NCBI GenBank assembly: GCA_026413225.1
Contig: CM048554.1
Coordinates: 45,293,963-45,357,962, forward strand
Direction of reading: 5' to 3'
Length of the DNA: 64,000 bases
Source of the DNA: Otis tarda
Lineage: Eukaryota > Chordata > Aves > Otidiformes > Otididae
The position numbers and the translations under genes are program-made. How positions within the stretch are numbered: the first letter of the stretch is position 1; each line of letters starts with the position of its first letter. This document shows, piece after piece, positions 25,801 to 38,742 of this stretch. The notes below the pieces were generated by a model that made no database searches, was not told where the DNA came from, and saw only the letters and a list, made by a program, of their open reading frames with translations.

Positions 25801-27590
25801 ATTTCTAAGTGCTATTGTTTCAGTCTGGCTTGCTATAGCTTCTAAAATAAGACAACAGTACATCTGTTTACATTCTGCTTCCGCAAACCCAGATGGGCTC
25901 GAAACTTCATTGTTTTTTAAGTGGAAGCTTAGATTCTGGAGAATACAGCAATATCCACGGGGTATCTGTAGGAAGAAGAGCTGAAAGCCGCCTTAATCAC
26001 AGACATCTCCTCCGTCCCTGTAAACTTCTATTGTCCCAGGACCAATCTGTAAACCACTGGGGAGAAAAATAAAGTCATGTATATTTGAAATAGTTTTTTG
26101 CTTACTACATGACATGCACATAGTAACTTCTCAACAAATCTCTAGTGTGCAACTTTTCATAAATGGATGTGGAGTTTTGAACTTGTTGTCTCTTAGTAAG
26201 AAGTGTGTGCTGTAGAAGAAAGTAAAGGTCCTGATCTTACAGAATGTGGTAGTTTCTCTTAAACTCTCCTAACAGAAAAACTTCTCCCATCTCTAGAGAA
26301 GACAGAGTTTCACCCAGGAGTCTTTGAGACCAGGTGTTACTTTCTGTGTTCACATGAGTAGAATCCTTTAATTTACCTCTGAGGGTGATATAAGAAGAAA
26401 TAAGATCCTTGGGAGATATGTCTTGCATTTTTCTGATACTTTTAATAGGGCAGCTACATTAACTGCAGTAGGATCTTAGGAGCTGGAATGGATTAATAAA
26501 AGTGCAAGTAGGGCCAGAATTTGTGGCAGATGGTCTCTATTACCCCATGCCTCAGTTCATGTAGGGAGTATGGAGTGTCCTCTCTGATTTTTGTTGAGGG
26601 ATCTGCACAGTGGCAAACTGCCCTCAGTAGCAGCCAGAACCCTGTGAGAGCTTCTCTGATAAAGGCAGCCCATTAGATATGCTTAGGCTGTGGATTGAAA
26701 CCAGCTGTGAATCTGTCGGAAAGATTTTCCTCATTGTGCTTTCATCAGGGTGGAAAGTTTGTGGCTCGTTCTGCATATATATGTATTTTGGGCTTCATTG
26801 CTCTGACTTTGCAAGTCCTGAAGTCTGCCAGTGATAAGAGCTCTCATGCATACAGGCTCCTTTTGTATGCTGGCACCCAGAGGCCCTGCCTACCCTTCGC
26901 CTGTCGACAACACAGCTTATGCTTCGGAAGTGACATAGTGGGCGCTTCCAAATGGTGTCTCCCAGATTTCAACCCCTGGTGAATCGTATGGTGAAGGCAA
27001 GCATGCCATCTGTGCTTTGGGCTCGTGAAGCTTGTTTCCTGCCCAGCTTCAAGCAGCATTTTCATCCGAGTATAAAATAAAGCAGCTCTGAGCCTAGACA
27101 GGCCTCCAAGTTGTGACAACTGTGGGCAGTTCAAGAGCATAAGCTGTCTCCTCTCTTGTCCTTTTCTTCAGTTCCTGTGCGAAGTGGGGCAGTGCAGCAG
27201 TCTGATCTGTATGAAGAAAATACATGAGAAAACCCAAGAGGAATATTTATTTTGAAAGTTTCTCTCATTAGTTTGTTTCATCTTTCTGTTTAAAGCTAGT
27301 GCTTTACAAGTGAAATAGTGTTAAATCATGCTGGAGGAAAGCAATTCCAATGTGATAGAACTCCCAACAGTGTACAGGGGACCACTCAATACAGCTACAG
27401 AAGAAAGCGCAGATTATTTAATCAACCAGAAGGTTAGAGAACAGCATCAAATATGCGTTTGTTATTGTTGTTTCCACTTTCCATTTCCCTAGTCCATTTC
27501 TGACTGTGGATCTCTATAGGATTACGTAGACACGAGCTGTGTCTTGCGCATCTTGTGGAAGAGCATAGATATCCTGTTAGACCTTTCAAA
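22816..27590. other. Non-coding DNA, nothing recognised
   Basis: AT-rich sequence with ordinary short frames and no CR1 tail or clear SINE. A slightly GC-richer patch lies at 24820-24970. No gene model could be supported. Confidence 0.55.
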
Positions 27591-27690
27591 TATATTCAGA
27601 GTGACTTCTGCAAGGCTACAATAGGTCAGTGGCAGAGCTTGGAAAATAAGTTAGATTTGTTGGCCAGTTTTGTATATTAATTAGCAGACT
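27590..27690 (-). repeat. MIR-like ancient SINE relic
   Basis: The plus-strand text 'GTGACTTCTGCAAGGCTACA' followed by 'GGTCAGTGGCAGAGCTTGGA' (27601-27643) matches the reverse complement of the MIR core region. In order the core blocks are: gtgacttgcccaaggtcaca, then agtcagtggcagagctggga. The agreement in word order over about 45 bp is hard to explain by chance. The rest of the element is too decayed to bound. Confidence 0.6.
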
Positions 27691-28445
27691 GATCTGCTTC
27701 CCTGTATTACACCAGCATTGAGATAACTACATGTTCAGAAGCCTAAGCTTTGTATTCTCCCCTAACACAGAGAGTTTCCTGAATAAACCTAAAGAAAATA
27801 CTACTATAGCTTCTCTACTACTTGTGGCCTAACCTGCTTTTTGCCTCATATTCAAAGCTGATTTTGATAACAGCATGATCTTTCAGGGAACATGAAAAAA
27901 AAATTTAAATTTTTTAAATATTGTGCTATTTTATTTTTCTTTCAGAAAAGAAAACAGAGCTTTCTGTTCTGAGACTATTCAGTTTTTAGCAAATTCTGCA
28001 CTTCCCTTTTGTGGTGTATTTTTTAAATCAATTTATAGTTTGCATGCCTACTGCTCCTACTCTCTTTGCTGGTCTGAGCTTGCTTGCCAACTGCTATTTG
28101 CCACTAAGCAACAGAATCCTAGTTCTCTCTGAGCAGCTTGGTATGTTGTGTCAGTCATTATCCCACAGAAGAGGATGAGGGATGCAGAGGGTCTCTCCTG
28201 TAGCTCTCATGAGAATGCAATAGGAAAAGAGTCCAGCAAATTGAAACTAAGTTTTTTGGCTAATGAATACTAAAAGTCAGAGTTTCTTCCCAAAATAACT
28301 CAAAAGTTTTACTTCTCATTGGAAATTCTTTAAAAAAAAATTGAAAAAAAATGGATACTTTACTTATTCATCCCAGTTTAGAAAAAAAAAATGTTGAATA
28401 CTGAAGTATTTTATAGGATTAAATTCCTATCTTTTGATGTACAAG

Positions 28446-28502
28446 GGTTTTTTTTTGCTTTCTTTTCTTCTTTCTTTCTTTCTCTCCTTCCTTTTTTTCC
28501 AC
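28446..28502 (+). repeat. Polypyrimidine low-complexity tract
   Basis: Fifty-odd bases, nearly all T or C (a single G at 28457), including three TTTC units in tandem around 28469-28481. This is simple sequence and the complementary strand is polypurine. Confidence 0.85.
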
Positions 28503-28796
28503 CCTAAACAATGAAAATAATTTAATCTAACAGCTTTAACATTGTGGTCTGTGACCAGAGCTGGCTTGTAAAACTCTTTCTTTCAGTGATTCTATTGTTC
28601 AAGAACTGATGCTTCCTGTTACTTCTGGCTATGTATTTTGATTTTGTGAACGGGTATGCTTAGACAAAAGAAGAAGAATACTAATGAAGCATATACCTTT
28701 TGTATAGCTTTACATTCTCATTAAATCAAAGATGACACCAGAACTGCAGAAGCAACAACTCCTCTGAAAGACGGAGTAAACTGAAAAAAGACAGAA

Positions 28797-29033
28797 ATGG
28801 CATCAGTCAGTAACAGAAATCTGGGACTTCTTCACATCAGGCATTCCGTAAGGAAGAGGAAACAGCACAGGTAAAACACAACAATGGAGTATTGCCTCTG
28901 ATTTCACATATTTTAAACTTGATGGCATAGTAACTGTGCTTTGGGTTGTTTTTCAAGGAACAGAAAGTCAATGGGATTCTGGTTCATGGCAAGGACTAAC
29001 AAACCAAGTAGCGATCAATTAAGATTTAAACAG
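28797..29033 (+). other. Candidate two-exon start of an unrecognised small gene
   Basis: An ATG at 28797 has a strong context (G at -3, G at +4) and an in-frame TGA five codons upstream. The frame runs 74 nt to a donor at 28870/28871 (CACAG followed by gtaaaac). An 87-nt intron follows, with a near-consensus branch site TAGTAAC at 28928-28934, 24 nt before the acceptor (TTGTTTTTCAAG, ending 28957). The second exon, 28958-29033, ends at a very strong donor (AACAG followed by gtaagtga). The reading frame is preserved across the junction and only that frame is open in exon 2. The result is about 50 codons, rich in basic residues, ending in phase 0. I do not recognise the product. It could be a coding 5' end, a lncRNA, or a lucky combination. 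A compatible phase-0 open stretch occurs at 39251. Confidence 0.25.
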
Positions 29034-29184
29034 GTAAGTGAGAGCTACATGATCTCAGCTGATGCGTTGTACTGAGTTTTTTGTTTCCATATTGATTGTT
29101 GTGATTTTACTGTTCTAATGCTTAATTTTTGTGTAGTGTGAAGGCTGTTGTGTACGTGACTATATTCACTCCCTACTAGGATAT

Positions 29185-29300
29185 AGCCCAAGATTTTCAA
29201 AGTGATTGTTTATTTTGAACGCTTCCATTTTTCACAAGTCCAAAACTGAGAAATTTTAGAGAAGGGTGTCTTTAAAGGAGTGCAGAGCACACATCTTCTA
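29185..29300 (+). repeat. Ancient amniote interspersed-repeat relic
   Basis: The blocks 'CCCAAGATTTTCAAAGTGAT', a 'CTTCCATTTTTCACAAGTCC' centre, 'AACTGAGAAATTTTAGAGAA' and 'GAGTGCAGAGCACACATCTT' follow the order of a repeat family I know to be abundant in turtles and crocodilians. That family has an 'agattttcaaaagtgact' start, a 'gtgctgagcacccac' later block and a palindromic character. The family name is not asserted. The identification is from memory of motifs. Confidence 0.35.
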
Positions 29301-32300
29301 AAGCTTAGTTTTGTTTGGAGTCTGTCAATATGGCATGGAAAAATGAAAGAAGAAAAAAAGGATGTAGTCAAAACCCTTGTTCACTCTTCATCATTTCAAT
29401 GTCTGATCTTTGACTAGCTGAAATGAGGCGAGCAGATTTGGATACTGCTGTGCTGGAACCTGGAATGCGTAGCCTGCTGTGGTCCGGGCTAAAGGAAGCA
29501 AAGCTGTGCAGCATGACAGAACCCTGACTCTGCCCTTTTCTTCCGTAACCTCCTAACTGCTCTAGGGCTTTATCTAAGATTTAGATGTGGTCTTCTGCTA
29601 AGATGATGATGAGATCAGTGCTGACTGTACCATATAGGGAATAGGTGTAATAACTACAGAATATATATTATAATGCATGTATATATAACCTGTGTATTCC
29701 ATCTCTCTGTCCATGGTGTGGGTGAATCTAGCCAATGCAGGGGCAGCAAGAGGACAGGCTTTTTAAAAAGACAACATGAGCATGGGTGCTGTCAGGATGG
29801 TTGGCTGAGAGTTAACTTTCCACTCAAATTCTTTCTTGCTAATATTGAGTGTACCATTTGTGTTGCAGAAGAAAGTTTATTTAAAAGAAATACTGACGTT
29901 GAGTTTAAAAAAAGTCCTGGAAACATTTCTATAGGTTTTAGCCTTTTGAATACCTATTTTTAGGCCTAAATGTCAGCTGACATAGCTGCTTTAAAAATGC
30001 ATTTTGGATTCAAGGAAAGAACATAATGAAGTGTAAGCTGTGGAGTCTTAATTGTTAAAAGTGCAACAATAGCTTAAAAACAGGCTGCAAAGCCTGCTCT
30101 CACAGCTGGAAGAAGGGATACTTAATTAATAGTTGCAAGGAACGGGTGGATAGGGCCTGAAAGAGGCAGCGGGGGATATAAAAAGAAGCCTTGTAACATT
30201 ATCAGAACCCCTTACTGAACAATTTATGAAAGAGCCTGCATCACATAATCAAGATAATACATGAGGAACACGATATAACAAGATCTGATCTGTAGGTGCA
30301 ACCTACACCGAAAGTTAAGTTGCACCAGTGCTGCTGTGGTAGATCGTTTGGTGGGCTGGAGATGAGCACACGTCAACAGCTTCTGGTTTCATGACTCAAA
30401 GTTTCTGACTGGTAAGCCACAGACGATGGTTGTGGTGATGAGAGAGGGCACTTGCTGAATAATCATCACACTTCAGTATTTTATAATCTGATAAGTCCCC
30501 CAAATGTCCTTGCAACTGATGGCCCAGCTGCTCTGCTATTATGATCTGGGACAAATAACTCTAAACACTCATTTCCTAGGAGAGATGGCAGGAAAGATCC
30601 CTCTCTACAGAGATTTCACGTAACTGCAATTCTCTCAAATGAAATCCCCAATTTAAACACAACTGCATGTTTTCTGTGGCCAGCAGCTGACTGCATGGGA
30701 GATAATGGAACTGCAAAATCCCCCTCGTCACTCCACCCCAGCTGCAGGGCTCTGCGCTCCCAGACCGCCTGGGTGCCCAGCAGTGCAGTGTCCAACATTA
30801 GGCTGTGATGGGTTGTTTATGACAGATCCAAACTACTGTACTTTTCCAGTTATTCCTTAAAATAAGTCCTTAGGTAACTGCCAATAACCCTCAGAAGTTG
30901 GGAAAGCCTTGGGAGCAGAAGGGTTGCAGTGCTAGGGAAGTTTTGATTTAATTTGAAAGCATAGATCCATAAAATTGCTTTAGCACAGACTCCCCGTCTC
31001 ATGCCGTGCTGACTCTGTGTGAGATCTGACATTGTTCTCCACTCTTTCATCATGAGAGCTCTGGAGGGAGAGGAAATATAAGCAAAAATCTGAGCCTGAT
31101 TTCTACTATCGTACAGATTTAATCCAAGTTGCCTGTGCCAATCATAATCCCTCCTTTCAGGTTTGTCCTTTCCATGTGGGTCAATGGTAACTCAGTGCCT
31201 GATGCGTCAAATCCAGAAAGTTGCTGAGACTGTCAGTATCCCTGGCAGCATCACATGGTGCAGATGACACTTATTTTGTCTGTGGCACATGGCAAATGTG
31301 TTCTCGGGGCCAGTCTTTACTGTGGGCATAGTGTCAGTGTGGCTTCCCTGCTTCTCTACTGCTCCCCTCTGTTGTAGGTGTGTTGCACTGATAGGAAGCA
31401 TTATTTGTCTTCACCTTAGTTTTAACCATCTTAATGGATTTATTTGTTTGTTGTTTTACTTTTCCTAAAAGGATGTTTTCCTTTTTCACTAGTGATGTGA
31501 GGCAACTTCACTGGAGTTGATGGGAATCTCTGGTCCTGCTACTCTGCAGTATTCTTCCTAAAATATTTCAATTTACTTCTGTATGCTGTACAAAGGAGTT
31601 ATACCCTTTGATAGCAAAGTTGTTGCAGCTTTTCCTGCAAAACATTTTTTTTTTTTCTCCATCCTTATTGCCCTCTCTGGGTAGCACCAGTAATGGGAGC
31701 AGCAGGGCTGCCAGAAGAGCTGCTGTGTTGTTCAGATTTGCTTTGGTTGGTATAAGCAATTAGCTAGTTGGAAGACCAGTCTGCATTCATGTTGGTATTT
31801 CTGTGGTTATAAGTGAAGTAAAAATGTGAAGGTAGATGTTGCTTGTGACGCTGCTAAGGAGAATTGGGGTTGCTAAGATGGGAGAGGAATTACGTTTCCA
31901 TGAGATGTTTGGGATTTTATCTGCTGGATTCTTTTCCTATACTGTGCAAGAGAAATGTTTTTGCATACTGTGTAGGAACTGTTCCAGTCTGGTCATAAAA
32001 TGAGGGTGATAGCAACTGCATTCATTAATAACTTCTGGGTTGAGAATCCGTTATGGTAGACTTTGTAGAACATGATCAGAAGGAAAGGCAAAGACAAAAG
32101 CTTTTTGTTGCAATCACTGATAAGATGTATACCCACGGTTTTCTTATCAAAGCTATGCTGGCATGTGACAGAAGGAGAGAGAACATCACTCCTCACCCTG
32201 TCCAAAGGAATATCTATTTATTATTTCTGTTGACACAGCCTGAAGTCTGATGGGATTGCCTCCCTCTGCTTTTGGTGAGAAAGGACTCCCTTTCTTTCAT

Positions 32301-33594
32301 ACATCCTACCCATGAATGCTAAATCATGGTTTGATTCCATGTTTCAGCCGCTCCGTAATGAAATATATCCATCAGAATTTCCAGTTTGATTCCAGGGAGG
32401 CCTTTCTTACAGTTTTGTAAATGATAAAAAGTTGATGTTAGAAATGCTGCTAGCCATCCATATGATCCACAGAAAATATTGCTTACGTTAAAGGAAATAA
32501 TTAAACCTCCTTGTTGTTTTTACTCAGTTTAGGTTTAAAGTGTGTTGAGCATCCTAGCATGTTAATTGCTGCTGTACATTATTAGTTATATTCCAGAAGA
32601 AACGCATCCTTTCAGGACCTACTCCTTATTTATTAGATTAGGAAAAAAAAAAAAAGAAAGACATCACATGAGGCTGAAACTGTAGCCCATCTGTTGCAAG
32701 ACTTTTTGCTGCTGTAGGAGAGGCACGGTGATGCTGTGCCTCTTGAAACAGCAGGACTATTGCTTCCAGTGACTAATGCAAGTTCACACTGTGCGGGGGC
32801 CCACACCCTAATTTTTTGAGGTAGGAAACTCAGAAAGTAAGGTTATTTTTCTGCCTTTCCTTTACTGGCTTTTTTACTACTTTTAGGCATCAGTTGCCTT
32901 CATGGGTCTTTTTTTATGATTATAGTTACTAAAAAATGCAACTGATTTGAGTTCCTCACCTAAATAACTTGACTAAGAGCCTATGATACTTGCTGTTCTC
33001 CCTCTTCTTCAAAGCTAGACTACAATTAATGAAAACTTGCAAGCAGTTTGTTTAATACACTATTATTTTTTCTGAGATTTTTTTCTTCTCCCTCTCAGCA
33101 TAGCAACCTGTGCAGTTTCCTTGTACTTTGTTCCTTTAAACATTATTCAGAGTAAAAAATAATTTTGCTCCTTACTTGGTCTTTGAACCCTTTGAAATGA
33201 AATCGAATGAGTTTGCCTGTACTCAGCTGGTTAGGATCTTAAGAGCTTCTACTGTTTTTCTGTGTAGGAAATGCTGACTAAAATAGATTTGATCTTTTGT
33301 CTAATCCTCTAGATCAGCGGGTTAATTTGTCATTTTTAATATACAGCAGTATTACAAAGTTGTAAGGTATCACTGCAGTCTACATTTCAATAGGAAAAAA
33401 ATGTAACTACACTGGGTTTAGACAGTTTGTACATCATAGGGATTCTTATGAAATATATATGAAGTTAAAGTCTATGAGTGCATCTAGGCTATTGACTCTT
33501 CTCAATTCTACAGAAGTGGAGAAAATGGAAAAATTCAAAGTACCAATGATTCCATCACTGTCTCCAAAACCAGGACTAAATATGATGACATAAT
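29301..33594. other. Non-coding DNA, nothing recognised
   Basis: AT-rich sequence. At 30291-30326 two short inverted repeats compete: TGTAGGT/ACCTACA, and GGTGCAAC/GTTGCACC. A T-run lies at 31647-31657 and an A-run at 32643-32654. No coding frame or element is supported. Confidence 0.55.
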
Positions 33595-33692
33595 GCAAAT
33601 ATATATATATATGACTATATACACATATATAGTAAAATATATTATATATATTCTATATATACACATATATTCTATATATGTGTGTATATAGG
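33595..33692. repeat. AT-rich microsatellite with an 18-bp inverted repeat
   Basis: About 95 bp of alternating A/T with interspersed CACATATA and GTGTGTATA units. Positions 33653-33670 and 33674-33691 are inverted complements with one mismatch in 18 and a 3-nt spacer. This could extrude as a cruciform. Replication slippage on a (TA)n/(CA)n tract explains its origin. Confidence 0.85.
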
Positions 33693-36600
33693 ATTCTGTA
33701 CATGTTCTCTATCAGCTCTGGTCTCAGTTCATTAAGTTACTAATATGCATGCTTTAGATTACATATCTATACATGTGATAAATATGTGATAAATAAAAAA
33801 GACACAGGCAAACATGCCTCACAGAATTTGTGGTCCAAATGACAAGATCTATCCCATATGACTGCCTACAGTGTGGTAATTTAAGTTCATTCCTCTGCTG
33901 TCCTAGTAAGTGGTAGCTGCTCTAGAAAGCCCTCTAAGCTTTCCATGTGCCACTAGTAATCTTTCAAAAAATGTGATGTCACTGGAGCTGCAGCTGGTTA
34001 AAGGGCTACGCAGGGCAAAAAGTGGTATTAGTGGCTAATAAAGGCTAATTCTTTTGCAAGCAAAATTAGCTCGCTTCACTAGCTTGTTATGACTTGAAGT
34101 GTCTGGCCATTGAGCTATGCATCTGGCTCATTTGTTGCTCTCAAAGAGATTGCACCCTGACTGATAGATGTACTGGACTGGAAAAAAGTAGCTCAAATGA
34201 TTAAGAACAAGAGGACTTCAGTTTGTGCGACTTTAGGACAGTAGCAATCCATGCAAACAGCCTTAATAAGTAAAAGATATGAACCCAACAAAGAATGTAT
34301 GTGATATAGATCCTGGCTCAGGGCAATAATTTTCTTTAGATAACTGGTTCCTAATGCAGAACTTTGTTGCCCACAGATGCTACCTCCCACTCAGGTTATA
34401 TGCTACTACCTAAAAGACACAAATGTCCACTAACTGGTTGCAGCAACTCAAAATAATCTCTAAAAGCCTAATTTCCAGCAAGTCCCCGATGTTCTTGAGA
34501 TGCTCTGAAGTGATTTAAGCTGCATGAGAGTAGCCTAAACTCGGTGGATGTGTATTTATTTTTACTCACTGGTGTTGGGGGGTAAATGCCACATCAGAGT
34601 GTTTTCATTATCAAGTTCCTGTTCCTGCACAATGCAGCTGTACCATTTCTAAACTCCTTCATCAAAGGGGACCATTTCCTTTTTTTCTTAATCTCAGATC
34701 AGTTTAGCAAGAGCAGTTGTCCCTGACTTCCTTAAGCATGCCCTGCATAAAAGCTTTTTTAAAGTTCTCCCTGCATCCTTTCTTTCCTTAGCACATACTT
34801 AGAAATATATGTGTATACATATAAAAGCACACACATGTACGTGCCCGTGCATATTTTAATCAGTTTCTGCTTCAGTCCTGCAGTCTTGCGCATGGTCAGA
34901 CTGGCAAAGGACTAATGGAAAAGATTAGTGCCAGAAAGCAGAAAAGCAAACGCTTCCTTGTGTACTTCAGGTACTTCCAAATGGTTTTAATGCCTTCTAT
35001 ATTTATGAGATAGTTCAAATTTCTGAACTCTGTGATAATACCGTGCAGACAAAGGTCAAGACTGATTACTTTTTCACTGTGGTATTGTTTTTGCAGGTGA
35101 TTTGAGACTCGGTGTTAATGCAGGTCATCAAAAGCGAGAGGTTGGTGATGGTGCCTTTTGTGCAATTAAACCCTTGAATGTTGTTATTGGATTGAGAGTT
35201 TATAGAAACCACATGGAAATACTGGGGTTTGTTGTTAAGTAAATTCTGGGTCCCAAACTTTTTTTTTTCATTATCAAACAGTATTTAAGTTAAAAGGTGT
35301 CCTTGGACTAATGAATTGAGTGAGTTTGGCTTCTATAGGATGCCTGTGACACTGCTTTCTTTGCACCACAGAACCCTGTGAAGTGCCCCCACCCACCAGC
35401 ATTTTGTTAGAGGCCGGAACATGAAATGGAAATCTCCCAGGAGAAGACCTATAGGTCCAACTCATCACCCCAAAAATTACAAAGAAGAGAATTACTAACT
35501 TAGGTAGAAATATGATGCTTGAAATTGGGCTTTTGCATCTGTATTGTTTTGTTCCTTGTGAAATTTATTTGGATTAGCCATGGTTGGGTACAGCCTGGAT
35601 GCCCAGCACTGCGAGGGGCTGAGGGGTAGTGAGAAACAGTAGTATAAATGCTCTTTGCTTACTGAGGATCTCAGGAAACCATGCAAGATGAAACTCACAG
35701 TATTTTCATTTCACCCTAAAAAGAGATTTTCTCACATAGTAAAAAAAGTAAAGGCTCTTTGATCCAGTGTTAGGCATAAAGGTATACAAAAGTATTGTGT
35801 AGAGAGGAGTCTAACTTATAGTGTTTAGTAAATGATGACTTTGCACACTGAAAAGAGAGATCTTGTAACAACCAGGATGGTAGAGAGGAGGCTTGGAGCT
35901 AACATTGGACCTACAACAAAGCTAGCCGACCAGGAAAGCATTTGCGGAGATAAGTTGCTTGCCAGAGTACAAGAGATATTGGTGCTGAAGAGACTCCCTC
36001 TGTTTTGATGCTGCCGCAGTTAGAATGGCAGAAATACATCAGTGCTGCTGACCATGCTCAGGCTGCAGGTGACAGCCACTTCTCTGAATCTCAAGTACAG
36101 AAGGATTAATACCATGTGTTACCAGCAAAGACTGGTAGAAAACTTCTAAAGATATCTTGACCTCACTGAAAAGCTAGAACAGTCCGTTTCTTGCTGGATC
36201 AGACAGTTTCTCTGTAAGGAAGTGAAATAGTACTGACGTAACTTAGGGCATGACGTTCTCCTGCTCCCATTAGCTTTTGCCATTGCCCTTCCTCTCAATT
36301 TCTGTCCCCTAGTAGAATAAATCTCAATTTTGAGTTTGATACAGGGATAGTATCCTTTTCATCTTTTTCTTATTATGGGCTACGCTGTGGCCAGTGTTTT
36401 AACTTTCCCTCTCCCTTTGCTTGCTTAAGAAATTCAAGTCTATATGAATATTCTTCATTGTGTTCTGCTGTTATCACTGTACCTCTGTGGTTTCAGTTTT
36501 TCTTGGTTCCCCTTTATCAAAGGCAAAAGCACTACTCAAATCTTTTTTGCTTCTACAGTCTCCCCAGTTTCTCCTGCTGTAACTCTACATCTGAAATTTC

Positions 36601-38742
36601 TTTCCCTGCTTTTCTGTCTGTAGCCTGTGAAGCTGGCAAAAAATATTTTTTTTTATTTTTGTGCAGAATTACGTGCAAAAAATAATGCCATGCTACAACA
36701 GCAGCCAGCAATGGTGTAGTTGCCCCAGTGCTAAGCTGATAATGCAGACAGCTCTGAAGCATTTCTACTTTTGTGCTTTGAACTCCTTCTCAGAGCTGGT
36801 TTCCTAATTTGTCTCGTTAGCACTGATTTGCTGATTTGCTCTGGGAGCAATTGCTCTGTTGGTAAGAGTTCCAGCAACTAGATCTCCATTTTTCCCCAGC
36901 ATAGGCAAAGCAGCAGTGATGACTGCCTCTCCCTGGCTTTTCCTTGGCGATCTTCCCAGAAAGATGTGTACTTAATTGTAATTTGCTCTCCGTGGTCAGA
37001 AGCAATATCTCAGCTTTTAGTGTCTCAACAGCGTCTCTGTATTTAACTCTGTGCGTGTCTAAGGCCTCACCTGCCGACTCTATTACAATTAAGTTGAATA
37101 TATGCAGCAGAAATTGTGTTTATTGTATGTACAGTTAATTCCTCTTTCATTGCTGCGTCATCTGCTTGTTGTGACTGCAAAACAAACTGAACACCCCCTC
37201 CCCATTTTCTTTTGGAAAAATAATACTACTTTCTGGGGAGAGTTCCCCCTCCTTCCCTGTTAAGAATCCCAATGCCTGTGTATCTAGTATATCATCCTAA
37301 AGCTGTCATTGAGTTTTAGGCAGACAAGCAATTGTCTGTCAAAGTGCTTCTAAAGAAACCATGAAATGAGCAGACTGTAAATCCAGGAGCGGCACAAGAG
37401 AGGGAATATGAGACCTGCAATATGTAATACGAGTCTTTTCGTCTAACCTCCCCTATTTCCACTCTGGTGCTAAATATACTGCTGATGTCCTTGTGAGAAA
37501 ACAAATGCACTGAGTTTGGACATCAGTGTTTTTGGAAGGGCGATAGGCACTGTTAGTTTAGGGTGAGTTTAATTGCTGTAAATTTTGTGGACGATACATT
37601 GAAAAGAGAGAGGCTAAATTCTTGTAACTGCATTTGTGACTATGGTGGTGAAGTTTTTGGCAAATACCAGATCATTTTAATCAAATGTTTAATTTTAAAT
37701 CAAGCCTTTCAATTTAAAAATACATTTTTAATATAAATAAATGGACAATTTTCAATCCAGCTATGTACCATGCTCTCCAGGAACTGCTGTTCCGGATTAA
37801 GAAAAGTAAAATTTACATTTGAAGTGCCTTAATAACTGTTGTAAGGTAAGAAGGCTGTTCCAAAATGTTTCATTTGCCTGCCACATTTGCATTAGATAAG
37901 TCAGAAGTACTTTGCTAGCCACTGTTGTATTGTATTTTATGCAGGAGTTAGATAACTATCCCTGTGTGTCCTGGAATGAGCCTTTCCCTACTATTGGTCA
38001 GGTAGTAGCTTATTTTTTCTTACATCCAGCCTCAGGGAATGTAAGGAAAAGTGATATTGTTAAAAAAAGAAATAGCTACAGATTAATTTGAAATTAAATT
38101 AAAAATTCAACTGAAATATATTTTTTTTTGTGCGTGAAAATATTATGTCAAGTTTGAAATGTAATTATCCATCTTTTCCAGATTTCACATCTTTCCTGTC
38201 CATTTTGATAATCACACTTGGTCATCCCCGAAATGAATTTTTTGGGAAATGTGTGATTTGCCTCTTTATACTCTTGGCACTGTAGATGCAGAACAAAAAG
38301 CACATCCAGTGCTGTAAATGGCACCTCTTCAGGACTTTGCAGCTTCTTCTGAAATATTCTGCATTAATAACAGCAACTCTTGTTTTGAACTTTTATATGT
38401 AACTCCACTTTGTTTTATAATAACTAACTAGGAATAGTTTCTTAAAAATATTGATATAATTTTGCAGAAAGCTTTTCTAGATCCTCTTCAAATCTCCTTC
38501 TGTTGCCCTTCAATTAATAGTTCAAGTCTCTTTTTATAGCTTTTACCTCAGAATTTCTATTTCATTGTTAAATGAAGTGTTTAATGGGTTTCAAAGTATT
38601 ACATATTGGATACAAGTTGCTTATGAAATCAGGTAGGTTTTGTTAATGTGTTTTATTTCAATGTGTTTTGTATAAACAGTAAGCTTCACTGAATAATTGA
38701 GTGTCTAACAGATGAGTAATACTTTTAATAGGGTTTTTCTTT
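33693..38742. other. Non-coding DNA, nothing recognised
   Basis: AT-rich unique sequence. Very AT-rich stretches occur around 37660-37745 and 38050-38160. No CR1 or SINE tail and no supported coding frame are visible. Confidence 0.55.
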
